Shown one piece after another: positions 36,401 through 44,318 of a DNA stretch of 64,000 bases. Below the pieces are notes generated by a model that was given only the letters and a program-made list of their open reading frames with translations, was not told the origin of the DNA and did not search any database. Position numbers and translations under genes: made by a program. Source of the stretch: an uncultured Verrucomicrobia subdivision 3 bacterium (lineage in GTDB: Bacteria; Verrucomicrobiota; Verrucomicrobiia; Limisphaerales; UBA11358). Positions within the stretch are counted from its first letter, which is position 1. Each line of letters begins with the position of its first letter. The stretch lies in contig CAIQKM010000065.1 of NCBI GenBank assembly GCA_903872345.1, positions 1 to 64,000 on the forward strand, given 5' to 3'.

Positions 36401-37674
36401 ACTTGGGCAACCAGCAACGCTTCATCTACGGCAACACCGGCCATAACGGTGTCGGCGAGTACGGCGTGAACAAAACGGACTGCATGTTTGGCGGCAGCAT
36501 CATCGGCGCCGGCGGTCTGACCATCATCGCGCAGAACAATTGGACCGGCAGCAATCCCATGGAAGTCGGCTTCACCCTTCTGGCCAGCAATAGTTTTGCG
36601 GGCCCGCTGGAAATCCAACGCGGGTCGGTTTACCTCGCCAACACCAATGCGCTGACGCAAACGAACGTGCTGTTCCTGAATGCGGGCGGCGGTTTCAACG
36701 CCCGGTTCTTCCTCTACGGCAACAGCGTCGCGGTGGCCAACCTGTCCTCCACGGCCAACGGTAACAACGTCATTGCCAACGGCAACAAGCTGACCGGTGC
36801 CACGTTGACCCTGGCGGCGGCGACCCTGACGGACTATCAGAACACGGCCGGCACCTTCTCCGGTTCGATTCAAGACGTGCAGTCGGAATATGACGGCAGC
36901 GGCTCCGGCACGACCGGTCCGCTGGGTCTGACCAAGGCCGGCACCAACACGTTGACGCTCTCCGGCGTGAACAACTACAGCGGTCCGACCACGGTGGCGG
37001 CCGGCAAGTTGACGGTGGACGGTTCCATCGCCACGGGCAGCGTGACCGTGCAGTCCGGCGCGACCCTGAGCGGCGCGGGTGTCATCGGTGGCGCCACCAC
37101 GGTGCAATCCGGCGGCACGCTGGCCGCGGGCGACGCCGGCGTGGGCGCGCTGACGATCAGCAATACCCTGACGCTGGCGGCGGGCAGCACCACGACGCTG
37201 GCGATCAACCGCACGGCGGGCACCGGAACGTACGGCAATGTGGCCGGTCTCACCGCCGCCACCTTTGGCGGCACGCTTACCGTGACGAGCCTCGGCGGCG
37301 CCTTCCAGGCGGGTGACAGCTTCCAGTTGTTCAGCAGCGGCGGCACGGGCAACTTCGCGGCCACCAACCTGCCGGTCATCAGTCCGTTGAAGTGGAACTG
37401 GAATCCGGCCGCCGGCACGCTGTCGGTGGTTTCCCCCGTCAGCACGGTGCCGACCAACATCGTCGCCGTGGTCAATGGCAGCCAGCTCAACCTGGCCTGG
37501 CCGGCGGATCACCTCGGCTGGCGCCTGTTGGTTCAGACCAACCACCTCGCGGCCGGTATCAGCGCCAACACCAACGACTGGACCACGGTCTCCGGCTCGG
37601 CGGCCACCAATCAGGTGACCCTCCCGATTGACACAACCAAGCCGACGGAATTCTACCGTCTGGTTTATCCGTGA
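30409..37674 (+). CDS. giant secreted protein with autotransporter-associated beta-strand repeats and chitobiase C-terminal-like domains
   Basis: From the ATG at 30409 the protein has 2421 residues. It opens with a long basic N-region and signal peptide (residues 1-36, ending FSVQAQ). Four large units start with W-N/T-x(n)-G-G-x-W motifs near residues 37, 683, 1227 and 1783. Within them lie many passenger-associated repeats such as LTKLGTGTLTLSGTNAYYGL and LTKTGNGTLLLTGANTYTGN, expected to form a beta-helix. Two chitobiase/hexosaminidase C-terminal-like domains (about 598-645 and 1697-1745) carry TPGATIYYTTDGTTPTTSSP. Units 2 and 4 also share a long block with YIWGNTDHNGVGQYGV / FIYGNTGHNGVGEYGV. 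There is no autotransporter beta-barrel; the end is a small domain closing WRLLVQTN...FYRLVYP. Export by Sec and surface location are inferred; the role (adhesion or polysaccharide binding) is unknown. Confidence 0.82.
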   Translation: MKKRHLDRLRRSPYQQLMLATTFVASLCAGAFSVQAQSGVWNNASGGSWAAQPNWSGGIIANGTNAVADFSTLALTADATVTLDGTQTVGSLIFGDTSASHNWFLNPGNNGALILADTNAVRTITVNNQTATVTGPLGGTSSLTKLGTGNLVFLTDNALSGFAKITNSGAAGDLQVGALSLTATPGVVIPNAGATFTSVGTVSMPSPGSADSCFVSGAGTWRLRNSNSSVSNPDILAPTSYLDDYGAQISSTIDTGAAGTTHYIVGYGNSDRFYSYYGDLQIGRNGTTTTGGSITGAGNLYFYGYPSPSWNMDFVLFANNSAWTGGVILERGYLTLYNNKALTASNSVTLNPAAGETAILQPFKSGLAVTIGALSSTGAGNAEVLAHYSQTLTINQTVNTTFGGVITNEPSYTLGITKLGTGTLTLSGTNAYYGLTTISNGTINITGNNALCTGAVVVNSNATLSGTGIIGGAVTNLAGGIVTIGTPATGTLTINNSLTLAAGSTNFFNISKTGGVLTNDLINGLTAATFGGTLIVSNVTTDGTPLAANDTIQLYAAGNYAGAFATVVLPSVAAGLTWDTSQLATAGTIKVILQGSVVAPAFSPNGGNVLAPQTVTISSLTPGATIYYTTDGTTPTTSSPNGLTPVTLTVLNTTTTETLTAFAAKAGSITSGFSTATFNVAGFIWTNTVGGNWSAAANWLYGSVANGSATNAYFNSLTLPGDTTVTLDTAETIGALYFADKGNAHNWTLADGGAGPLTLDNGGPAAVINVSNQTVMVGASLTVAGGLTKTGNGTLLLTGANTYTGNTTVAGGTLGVGSVTLGGSDGSIIVNTNTVLQSSGTLSLNAGGSNPTIGLSGTGTVQLTSVNNSTSSPDIYFNDNDAQNVNSTANWGSRVGTPVNLGALQRYIWGNTDHNGVGQYGVTEADCQFAGQISGPGGLTFIAQDEFTGGSPMQVGFCLNASNTFTGPVELQRGSIYLGAAGAFPAGDVLRFNVSPGYTGNFFLYGNNVTVSDLSSTNGGTAVIANGNANPSAYGPVTLTVIQNNAATYAGLIADVKAEYGVTAGTAATVLSLVKSGSATLTLTGANKYSGATTVAAGELVISSAQITTNTISVADGAALGVLVSGTNQFTPATLVEGSVSGPVTNEFTGLASTTTAPVSVGYLVLNGTTTINILGGTFATGQIYPLIGFTNISGAGNFVLGAVPVGLVATVVTNGNAIALQVATGNILAWNGLVNGNWDISATANWTYAGATGKTYTDGVPVLFDDSAAATTVNNTATVSPASITVSNTAKAYSLGGSPIAGNGGLTKKGNNALTLTGADTFTGNLVIAAGTLNIGSNASLGGGNYPGAITDNGSLVYNSSVDQTNAGVLSGSGTLTQNGTDTLTLAANAPLTGGITVNSGTLRVTTSNFGGQFTPSLVTINPNGTLFNDQTHALGYKTSVFINQGTWLLNYEDYKTNVTMVDGQINAGPGGNGGQLRLGYSGTSYITVTNSVIGSVINEAVNNYSGTNYLNVYRGAAPSDLTINGVISSSSGGYLVKNGNGILTLTAGNTFTNSLTVNAGTLALGLNANLSCPVLIQSGASLLIGQTNLGTAFINNTLALSSGSTNVLKISKTGGTLTADSIQGLTTVTYAGTLVVTNVTTDGTALAAGDTVQLFGATSFAGGFNSLVLPALTAGLSWDISQLAVSGYVTVTATVSAPAFNPPAGSYASVQAVTISSLTPGATIYYTTDGSTPTTSSPHGVTPLTVTVLGSSPTETLTAYATHAGDADSAPSSAAYTLSASIWTNTVGGNWSDTGSWLYAIVPNAAGLTADFSALALTADTTVTNDLAPTVGTLVFADRGNAHNWMVADTGAGPITLDGGTGSAVITVSNQTATIATPLAGSSGFTKTGNGTLTLAGNNTYTGTTTVGAGTVNFATPVSTYAGSSVAINAGAVAVSSATLNLNVNQNGGSPSVNVSGPGVLRLTATTNSASAPDLFFGPDHSGNSYWGVQEGAPLDLGNQQRFIYGNTGHNGVGEYGVNKTDCMFGGSIIGAGGLTIIAQNNWTGSNPMEVGFTLLASNSFAGPLEIQRGSVYLANTNALTQTNVLFLNAGGGFNARFFLYGNSVAVANLSSTANGNNVIANGNKLTGATLTLAAATLTDYQNTAGTFSGSIQDVQSEYDGSGSGTTGPLGLTKAGTNTLTLSGVNNYSGPTTVAAGKLTVDGSIATGSVTVQSGATLSGAGVIGGATTVQSGGTLAAGDAGVGALTISNTLTLAAGSTTTLAINRTAGTGTYGNVAGLTAATFGGTLTVTSLGGAFQAGDSFQLFSSGGTGNFAATNLPVISPLKWNWNPAAGTLSVVSPVSTVPTNIVAVVNGSQLNLAWPADHLGWRLLVQTNHLAAGISANTNDWTTVSGSAATNQVTLPIDTTKPTEFYRLVYP

Positions 37675-37845
37675 TTCGCTAGTCAGCGGTGAATCATTCA
37701 CCGGGCGGGGGGCAACCTCCGCCCTTTTTTGTGCGCTGGCCCCGGCGGCGGCCGCCTGCTTATCCAAGATGGTGATCGCCGGTTCGGGCCTTTTTTGCCG
37801 TGCCTTTACTTGCGACCACGCTGAAAATAGGGTATTGATTAAAGC

Positions 37846-38454
37846 ATGACTAATTATTCGGTGCCATGGGTGATTGAGCAAACGGGTCGCGGGGAGCGTC
37901 AATACGACATTTATTCACGGCTGCTGATTGACCGGATTCTGTTTTTGGGCACGCCCGTGGATGACGGCGTCGCCAATGTCATCATCGCCCAGCTTTTGTT
38001 TTTGCAAATGAGTGATCCCAAGAAGGACATTCATCTCTATATCAATTCTCCCGGTGGCAGTGTTACGGCCGGACTGGCCATTTACGACACCATGCAATAT
38101 CTGACCTGCGATGTGAACACCTACTGCATCGGCCAGGCGGCCAGCATGGGGGCCGTGTTGCTCGCGGCCGGCACCAAGGGCAAACGGTTTGCCCTGCCCA
38201 ATGCCAACATCATGATTCATCAAGTCTTGGGTGGTGCCGAAGGCCAGGCGAGCGATGTAGAAATCCGGGTGAAATACATGCTCAAACTCAAGCAGCGCCT
38301 GAATGCCATTCTTTCCAAACACACCGGCAAATCCGTGGAACAGGTGGAAAAAGACTGCGACCGTGACAATTTCATGAGCGCCCTGGAAGCCAAGAATTAC
38401 GGACTGGTGGATCAGGTGGTGGAATCGCGCAAGGATATCCCGGTCGCGGCCTGA
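37846..38454 (+). CDS. clpP: ATP-dependent Clp protease proteolytic subunit ClpP
   Basis: ClpP is the barrel serine peptidase that works with ClpX or ClpA. The 202-residue protein has the catalytic triad Ser100 ([14 protein letters not shown]), His125 (NIMIHQ) and Asp174 ([13 protein letters not shown]), and the oxyanion region [19 protein letters not shown]. The N-terminus [20 protein letters not shown] aligns with mature ClpP, so there is almost no propeptide. clpX follows 10 bp downstream. The usual upstream neighbour tig is absent; the giant exoprotein gene lies there instead. Confidence 0.97.
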   Translation: MTNYSVPWVIEQTGRGERQYDIYSRLLIDRILFLGTPVDDGVANVIIAQLLFLQMSDPKKDIHLYINSPGGSVTAGLAIYDTMQYLTCDVNTYCIGQAASMGAVLLAAGTKGKRFALPNANIMIHQVLGGAEGQASDVEIRVKYMLKLKQRLNAILSKHTGKSVEQVEKDCDRDNFMSALEAKNYGLVDQVVESRKDIPVAA

Positions 38455-38464
38455 TGATTGAATC

Positions 38465-39709
38465 ATGAATGAGCCCAGCCCCATTGCTAATTGTAACTTC
38501 TGCGGCAAACCGGCCACGGAAGTAACGGGTTTGTTGACCGGCAACGGCGCGGCTATTTGTAATGATTGTGTCACCCGGTATCAGGCGACCCTCGCCCAGT
38601 TGCCGCGTGTCCCCGCCCCCCGGCCCCGGGAACAATTTGTCGTCCCCCGACCGGCGGAGATCAAACAGCATCTCGACCTGTATTGCGTCGGCCAGGAACA
38701 GGCCAAAAAGACCCTCGCGGTGGCGGTTCACAACCATTACAAACGCGTGCAGCAGATCCTTCAGCACCCGGAAGGAGATGACGTTCAAATTGAGAAGAGC
38801 AACATTCTGATGACCGGTCCGACCGGTTCCGGCAAAACCCTGCTCGCCCGCACGCTGGCCAAGGTGCTGGATGTGCCCTTTGCCATGGTGGATGTCACCA
38901 TGCTGGCCGAGGAAATGGGTGGCCAGGTGGATGCGGAAATGATTTTGCTGCGGCTGCTGCAAAACGCCGATTACCAGCCCGAGGCCGCCCGGCACGGCAT
39001 TGTTTATATCGATGAAATCGACAAGATTGCCCATCAGATGGCCGGTTCCGATATCACGGGCAATCGCTACGGCAAACGACTCCAGCAAACGCTGTTGAAA
39101 ATCATCGAAGGCACCGTCTGCCGCATCACGGTGCAGGATGAGGAACGCTTTCCCAAGCCTCAGGTCATCCGGTTGGACACGTCCGAAATTCTGTTCATCT
39201 GCGGTGGCGCCTTTGTCGGTTTGGAAAAAATCATCCAACGCCGGCTGGGCCGCTCCACACTGGCCCATACCCAAAAGAATGCCATCGCCGCGCGCGATGA
39301 AATTCTCCTGCGCGTGGAACCGGAAGATTTGCTGCAATTTGGCCTGATTCCCGAATTCGTGGGCCGGCTGCCCGTCATTGCCACGCTGTTGCCGCTGGAT
39401 GAAAACCAGCTCGTGGCCGCGCTTACCGAGCCCAAGAACGCCTTGGTAAAACAATATGTGAAGCTGCTGGCCATGGAAGGCGTGGAGCTTGAGTTCACCC
39501 CGGATGCCCTCCGCGAACTGGCCTCCCAGGCCCTGCTCAAGGAAACGGGTGCGCGCGCCCTGCGCGGCCTCGTGGAGCGGATCATGCTGGATGTCATGTA
39601 CGAGGCGCCCGAGAGCACCAACCCCGTGCATGTAAAAATCACCAGACCGGTGGTCGAAGGCAAAATCAAGCCGGTGGTTCAACACCATTACTGGGGCGGC
39701 ACTTCGTAG
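38465..39709 (+). CDS. clpX: ATP-dependent Clp protease ATP-binding subunit ClpX
   Basis: ClpX is the AAA+ unfoldase that feeds substrates, including ssrA-tagged proteins, to ClpP. The 414-residue protein has the N-terminal zinc-binding domain with Cys10, Cys13, Cys32 and Cys35, then Walker A MTGPTGSGKTLLART (118-125) and Walker B IVYIDEIDKIA. The ClpP-contacting loop, normally IGF, reads LIP/FGL in the region QFGLIPEFVGRLPVI, where the expected IPEFVGR is kept. The C-terminal domain has ETGARALRGLVERIMLD. It is translated just after clpP. smpB, the tagging partner, is also in this window (50119-50577). Confidence 0.96.
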   Translation: MNEPSPIANCNFCGKPATEVTGLLTGNGAAICNDCVTRYQATLAQLPRVPAPRPREQFVVPRPAEIKQHLDLYCVGQEQAKKTLAVAVHNHYKRVQQILQHPEGDDVQIEKSNILMTGPTGSGKTLLARTLAKVLDVPFAMVDVTMLAEEMGGQVDAEMILLRLLQNADYQPEAARHGIVYIDEIDKIAHQMAGSDITGNRYGKRLQQTLLKIIEGTVCRITVQDEERFPKPQVIRLDTSEILFICGGAFVGLEKIIQRRLGRSTLAHTQKNAIAARDEILLRVEPEDLLQFGLIPEFVGRLPVIATLLPLDENQLVAALTEPKNALVKQYVKLLAMEGVELEFTPDALRELASQALLKETGARALRGLVERIMLDVMYEAPESTNPVHVKITRPVVEGKIKPVVQHHYWGGTS

Positions 39710-39728
39710 TTAGGGTCAACGCTCGCCT

Positions 39729-39768
39729 TCTCCCCGGCCCTCTCCGTGAGGAGAGGGTAAGGGAGAGC
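39729..39768. repeat. CCCTCTCC-GGAGAGGG hairpin repeat after clpX
   Basis: CCCTCTCC (39738-39745) pairs with GGAGAGGG (39750-39757) around GTGA, and outer TCTCCC/GGGAGA blocks extend it. A similar CTCTCC...GGAGAGGGTCGGGGTGAGG element lies at 55142-55192. It sits between the convergent clpX and lysine-operon genes and could act as a terminator for either, though no clean T-run follows. Confidence 0.5.
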
Positions 39769-39792
39769 AACACAACAAACTTTTCGGCCGCT

Positions 39793-41247
39793 TCAATCTC
39801 CGGCCGGATGGGCAAAATGTTCCCGGCGCGGATCGGTGGCGGCAATCACCGCGCTGACGGATTTCTGGTTGAACCCCTTGAACCCGCCGTGACGCTGTAA
39901 ATTCTCCAGGTGACTCCCCAAGGCGCCTTCCCGCACGAATTTTTCAAATTGTTCGGTTGTGATCAGACCGGCCGCCAGCAGTTTTTGCGCGCGCGACCGG
40001 GCGACCGGCCAGCGCTCGCCCTCGGTAAAGGCTTGCTTCAAAAAGGCAAAATCCGAAAACGGTTTCATGGTGTTGATGCCTTCCCCCTCCAACTGGTCCC
40101 GCAATAACTGATAGTCGAAGCGCGCTTCCAGATGATGCATTCCGGCGCCCAGAAAACTCTCGCCGTGCAACCCGGTCCACAGGCCCACCGTGTTCAGCTT
40201 GGGCGCGGCCGGCAGCCGGATGCTGGAAAAATCGGTCAGCGTTTCGTCCGGCAGCAAATCCACGTCGGCAAAAACCGTGATGCCCGCCAGTGGCTGCTCG
40301 GACACCTGCGCGCCCCAGCCCGCCTCCGCCCCGGCATAAAACCGTTCACGCTTCTCAAAACCCAGTGCCAGCAGAAATTCCGTCAGATCCACAAAATGTT
40401 CGCGGGAACTCCGGAAAGTATGATGATCATGATTGCCCCAGCCCAGGCCCAGCCGGTCCTGCCGGAATTTTTGGATGCGCGCGGCCCGGTTGCGGCTTTC
40501 CCAGTAGGCGCGCTCCGCTTCAAAGAAAATCTGGCAGGTCTCGCCCTGGCCCACCAGTTCCAGACTCCGGGCCAGCAGATTTTTCGCCCGGGCAAAACCT
40601 TGCGCATCATCCTCCCAGAAACGCCGGCGCGTATGCCACAGCTCCTTTGCCTCCAGAATCGCCGCCAACCGGCCCGGGGGCAGTGGCGCGACTTGAAATC
40701 CGCGATAGGCCCGGCGCTCCACGATTTCCACCACCGTGTCGTTTTCCACGTTCACCGTGGCCCGCCGGAATCGGGAAAACGGCGCGCCGTCGATTTCCGC
40801 CTCCAGATTGTTTTGCGCCAGAAAATCCGCGACGAATTCCGGCCGCAAGGCGATGACCACCGGGATCTCGGCTTCCCCCAAAATGACTCGGGGAAGCGTC
40901 GCCCGGGGATGGTGCAACACCCGTCCGCCAGGCGGCCCTTCCACGTCATCCCGGCTGAAGCCGGTTTCGCGCAAAGTGGCTTCGGCCGATGCTGGCAGCA
41001 CCAGATGGTCCACCCATTCAAAAAAATCCGTGCCGGTTTCGGCCTGCATCCGCAGGGCCAGGTTGCGCGCAAACGCATTTTGGCCCAGAAACGTTTTGAT
41101 GTATGCGCGCAGCAGTTCTTCCGCCGGATAGGCCAGCGGCCAGTCAAATTGGCGGTGTGCCGGCCCGGTGGCAGCCGCCCGGCCGGCGATTTCAGGGTTG
41201 GGGCTGATCATAACTGGGGTCATGGTTTTGATTCCGTGCTCAGACAA
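39793..41247 (-). CDS. unknown enzyme of the lysine catabolic operon
   Basis: I do not recognise the family with certainty. The 484-residue soluble protein contains RQDRLGLGWGNHDHHTFRSS (histidine cluster), RFYAGAEAGWGAQVSEQP, and VFADVDLLPDETLTDFSSIR. It also has LHGESFLGAGMHHLEARFDY and a C-terminal GSHLENLQRHGGFKGFNQ followed by VSAVIAATDPRREHFAHPAG. The many His, Glu and Asp residues in conserved-looking blocks suggest a metal enzyme. Its start overlaps the dehydrogenase gene by 8 bases, so it is tightly coupled to lysine degradation. A role on 2-aminoadipate or 2-oxoadipate is the natural guess. HglS (DUF1338), a metal-dependent 2-oxoadipate decarboxylase/hydroxylase of similar size, also carries an HxxxR element like HHTFR here, but similarity is not established. 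Confidence 0.6.
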   Translation of the reverse strand: MSEHGIKTMTPVMISPNPEIAGRAAATGPAHRQFDWPLAYPAEELLRAYIKTFLGQNAFARNLALRMQAETGTDFFEWVDHLVLPASAEATLRETGFSRDDVEGPPGGRVLHHPRATLPRVILGEAEIPVVIALRPEFVADFLAQNNLEAEIDGAPFSRFRRATVNVENDTVVEIVERRAYRGFQVAPLPPGRLAAILEAKELWHTRRRFWEDDAQGFARAKNLLARSLELVGQGETCQIFFEAERAYWESRNRAARIQKFRQDRLGLGWGNHDHHTFRSSREHFVDLTEFLLALGFEKRERFYAGAEAGWGAQVSEQPLAGITVFADVDLLPDETLTDFSSIRLPAAPKLNTVGLWTGLHGESFLGAGMHHLEARFDYQLLRDQLEGEGINTMKPFSDFAFLKQAFTEGERWPVARSRAQKLLAAGLITTEQFEKFVREGALGSHLENLQRHGGFKGFNQKSVSAVIAATDPRREHFAHPAGD

Positions 41248-42781
41248 AGTGGATGCCCTGCGCCAGCGGCAGGTCGGTGGAGTAATTGATCGTCACCGTC
41301 TGGCGGCGCATGTAGGTCTTCCAGCAATCGCTGCCGCTTTCGCGTCCGCCGCCCGTGTCTTTCTCGCCGCCAAAGGCACCCCCGATCTCCGCGCCGCTCG
41401 TGCCGATATTCACGTTGGCAATGCCGCAGTCGCTGCCGGTGGCGGCCAGAAACTGTTCCGCCTCCCGCAACTCATTCGTGAATATGGCCGAGCTCAACCC
41501 TTGCGGCACCGCGTTGTTTTGCGCAATGGCTTCGGCCAGCTCCCGGTAGGGGATCAGGTAGAGTATCGGCGCAAAGGTTTCGGTGTGTACGATCTTGAAG
41601 TCACCGCGCGCACGCGCGAGGCAGGGGCGGACGTAATGGCCGCCGGGATAGCCGGCCCCGCGCAATTTTTCGCCGCCATAAATGATTTCACCGCCTTCCG
41701 CCTGCAACTGTTCCAGGGCCGCTTGCATCGCCACCACGGCGTGCGGATGAATCAGCGGCCCCATCAGTACGCCCGGTGCCAGCGGATTACCGATGCGGAT
41801 TTGCCGGTAGGCGGTCACCAGATTTTCGGTGAGTTTGGGCAGGATGGACTCATGGGCAAAAATCCGGCGAGTGGAGGTGCACCGCTGGCCGGCCGTGCCG
41901 ACCGCGCCAAACACAATCGCCCGCAACGCCAGATCCAGATCCGCGCTCGGGGTGATGATCAGCGCATTGTTGCCGCCCAATTCCAGCAGGCTCCGGCCCA
42001 GCCGCCGCGCCACCGTTTCGGCCACCTGCCGGCCCATCGGCGTCGATCCCGTGGCGGAAATCAGCGGCAGCCGCCGGTCGGCCGCCAGGCTTTCCCCGAT
42101 CGTTTTGTCCCCGCATACCAGGCTGAAAATCGCGGGATCCACCTGGTTCGCATGGCAGACTTTTTCTGCAATTCGGGTGGTGGCAATCGCCGTCAACGGC
42201 GTCAGTTCGGAAGGTTTCCAGATGGTGGCATTGCCGCACACGGCGGCCAGGGCCGTGTTCCAGCTCCAGACCGCCACGGGAAAATTGAACGCGGTAATCA
42301 CGCCGATGATCCCCAAGGGATGCCACTGCTCCAGCATGCGGTGTTGTGGCCGTTCGGAGGGAATGGTCAGTCCGAAAAGCTGGCGCGACAGACCCGTGGC
42401 GAAATCGCAGATATCAATCATCTCCTGCACCTCCCCCTCGCCTTCCGCCAGGATTTTGCCATTTTCCAGCGAGACTAATCGGCCCAGATCTTTTTTTGCC
42501 GCCCGCAACGCATTGCCGAGTTGCCGGACAACTTCGCCCCGTTTCGGCGCCGGCAATAGTCGCCACTTGGCAAACGCCTTTTCCGCCGCGCATACCGTCA
42601 GTTCATAATCCGCCGCCGTGGCCTGCCGGACTTTCGCCAGCAGCCGCCCGTTGCCCGGGGAAATACTGCGGAGCACCCGGCCGCCACCAAACCACCGCCC
42701 GCAGAAGACGCCGGGATTGATATCACCCAGGCCAAGCCGCTGGAACAGGGCCGCGTCCGAATTGGAGGTTTTTTTTGACAT
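41240..42781 (-). CDS. aldehyde dehydrogenase, 2-aminoadipate-6-semialdehyde (piperideine-6-carboxylate) dehydrogenase type
   Basis: The 513-residue protein is an ALDH7-type dehydrogenase, expected to oxidise 2-aminoadipate semialdehyde to 2-aminoadipate with NAD. It shows ITAFNFPVAVWSWNTALAAV with WKPSELTPLTAIAT (cofactor site), LLELGGNNALI (catalytic Glu), and GTAGQRCTSTRRIF (catalytic Cys). The C-terminal FGGEKDTGGGRESGSDCWKT segment followed by YMRRQTVTINYS is the hallmark of antiquitin-like enzymes. It lies 12 bp after the lysine 6-aminotransferase gene and overlaps the next gene by 8 bases. The operon context makes the substrate assignment firm. Confidence 0.92.
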   Translation of the reverse strand: MSKKTSNSDAALFQRLGLGDINPGVFCGRWFGGGRVLRSISPGNGRLLAKVRQATAADYELTVCAAEKAFAKWRLLPAPKRGEVVRQLGNALRAAKKDLGRLVSLENGKILAEGEGEVQEMIDICDFATGLSRQLFGLTIPSERPQHRMLEQWHPLGIIGVITAFNFPVAVWSWNTALAAVCGNATIWKPSELTPLTAIATTRIAEKVCHANQVDPAIFSLVCGDKTIGESLAADRRLPLISATGSTPMGRQVAETVARRLGRSLLELGGNNALIITPSADLDLALRAIVFGAVGTAGQRCTSTRRIFAHESILPKLTENLVTAYRQIRIGNPLAPGVLMGPLIHPHAVVAMQAALEQLQAEGGEIIYGGEKLRGAGYPGGHYVRPCLARARGDFKIVHTETFAPILYLIPYRELAEAIAQNNAVPQGLSSAIFTNELREAEQFLAATGSDCGIANVNIGTSGAEIGGAFGGEKDTGGGRESGSDCWKTYMRRQTVTINYSTDLPLAQGIHFV

Positions 42782-42793
42782 GTTAGATGGGGA

Positions 42794-44173
42794 TTAAACC
42801 GCCAACTGCCGGCATTCGTCCGCCACGATTTTCAAGGCCGCTTCGACAATATCATCCGGCACATCCAATACCGGGCGCAGCCGGATGGAGCGTTCGCCAC
42901 AGCGCACCACCAGCAGTCCAAGTTCATAGGCCCGCCGCCAGAAAGTATCGCGCTGCGCCGCCGCCGGCAGATCAAAACCGATCATCAGGCCGCGCCCGCG
43001 CACCGCGCTGATTACCGGGTACCGGTCGGCAATAAGCTGCAATTCGCGCCGGAAAATCTCCCCTTTGGCCCGGGCGTTTTCGACCAGCTTTTTCTCCGCG
43101 ATGATTTTCAAAAAATGGGTCGAACGGATCATGTCCGTAAAGTTGCCGCCCCAGGTGGAATTGATGCGTCCCGGCAGCCGGAACACATTCTCTTTCACCT
43201 CGTCCAACCTTGGACCGGCCAGCACGCCGCAGACCTGCGCCTTTTTGCCGAAACACAGCAGGTCCGGCATGACGCCAAAATATTCGCAGCACCAGCCTTT
43301 GCCCGTCAGCCCCATGCCCGTCTGCACTTCGTCAAAAATCAGGAGCATTTCATGCTCATCGCAGATCGTGCGCAGCGTCTGAAACCACTCCTGGCGAAAG
43401 TGATTATCTCCGCCCTCGCCCTGGATGGGTTCGATGATAATGGCCGCAATGTCCGCGCCCTTTTGCGTGATAAAATTACGGATTTGGGTCTCGGCGATCC
43501 GTTCCTTTTCGGCCACGGCGCGGCTGCGCTCCGGTTCCGGCAGCGAAAAGTCTATGAACGGCGTGCTCACACGCGGCCAGGAAAACTTGGCGAAGTAAGC
43601 GGTCTTTTTGGCGTCCGTGTTGGTCAGGCTCAGCGTATAACCGCTCCGGCCGTGGAACGCCTTTTCAAAGTGCAGGATTTCCGTGCCCCGCTCCCCGCGC
43701 CCGGCCGCCAGATTTTTCCGCACCTTCCAGTCCATCGCCGCCTTCAGCGCATTTTCCACCGCCGCCGCGCCGCCTTCGATGAAGAAGAAACGATCCAATG
43801 GCGGCAGCGGCATCACCCGCGCGAAGGTGTCCACAAACGTGGCATACGGCACGGAATACATGTCGGAATTGGCCACTTTGATTTTGGCGGCCGCCAGGAG
43901 GTCGGCCTCCGCCTCCGGCCGGTTGAGATCCGGATGGTTATAACCGATGGGTGTGGACGCATAAAAGCTATACAGGTCAATGAATTCGCGCCCCGTCGCC
44001 GCATCCACCAGGCGCGAGCCGCGGCTTCGCTCCAGATCAATCACGATCTTGAACCCATCCGCGAGGATGTGCTTTTCCAGTTCGTGAATGACCCGGGCAG
44101 CGGGAATTTTTCCCGGCTGCGCGGAATCCGGGCATGCCGCAGCCCGATGCGCCGTCTTGTCAAAAGTTGGCAT
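42794..44173 (-). CDS. lat: L-lysine 6-transaminase (lysine epsilon-aminotransferase)
   Basis: This class III PLP enzyme moves the epsilon-amino group of lysine to 2-oxoglutarate, giving 2-aminoadipate semialdehyde. The 459-residue protein shows the LAT-type blocks YSFYASTPIGYNHPDLNRPE, FIEGGAAAVENALKAAMDWK, and FHGRSGYTLSLTNTDAKKTA. IIEPIQGEGGDNHFRQEWFQ and LIFDEVQTGMGLTGKGWCCE are also present. The PLP lysine lies in LLCFGKKAQVCG. The C-terminus has VRGRGLMIGFDLP. It is the first gene of a three-gene minus-strand operon, followed 12 bp later by the dehydrogenase. Confidence 0.92.
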   Translation of the reverse strand: MPTFDKTAHRAAACPDSAQPGKIPAARVIHELEKHILADGFKIVIDLERSRGSRLVDAATGREFIDLYSFYASTPIGYNHPDLNRPEAEADLLAAAKIKVANSDMYSVPYATFVDTFARVMPLPPLDRFFFIEGGAAAVENALKAAMDWKVRKNLAAGRGERGTEILHFEKAFHGRSGYTLSLTNTDAKKTAYFAKFSWPRVSTPFIDFSLPEPERSRAVAEKERIAETQIRNFITQKGADIAAIIIEPIQGEGGDNHFRQEWFQTLRTICDEHEMLLIFDEVQTGMGLTGKGWCCEYFGVMPDLLCFGKKAQVCGVLAGPRLDEVKENVFRLPGRINSTWGGNFTDMIRSTHFLKIIAEKKLVENARAKGEIFRRELQLIADRYPVISAVRGRGLMIGFDLPAAAQRDTFWRRAYELGLLVVRCGERSIRLRPVLDVPDDIVEAALKIVADECRQLAV

Positions 44174-44318
44174 AATCTAAAATACCAATCGTCCTTATGA
44201 AAATGACAATAGACCCCCCGAATGGTTTTGTACAAGCGAAAAATTTCGGAAAGCGGAAAATAATTTTCCCCCGCCGGGGTGCGCCGGTTCCGGCCCGCCG
44301 GCCGCGTAGTTCACAGAG

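Noticed and set aside
30409-37674. Possible true autotransporter with C-terminal barrel
   Set aside because: The last 200 residues contain no alternating aromatic barrel strands and no terminal Phe/Trp; the protein ends in YRLVYP.
35077-37902. Open minus-strand frame of 941 codons, with others at 31075-32643 and 33391-34746
   Set aside because: All are antisense to the giant exoprotein and consist of Arg/Gly/Ala-rich low-complexity translations expected from its Thr/Asn/Gly repeats.
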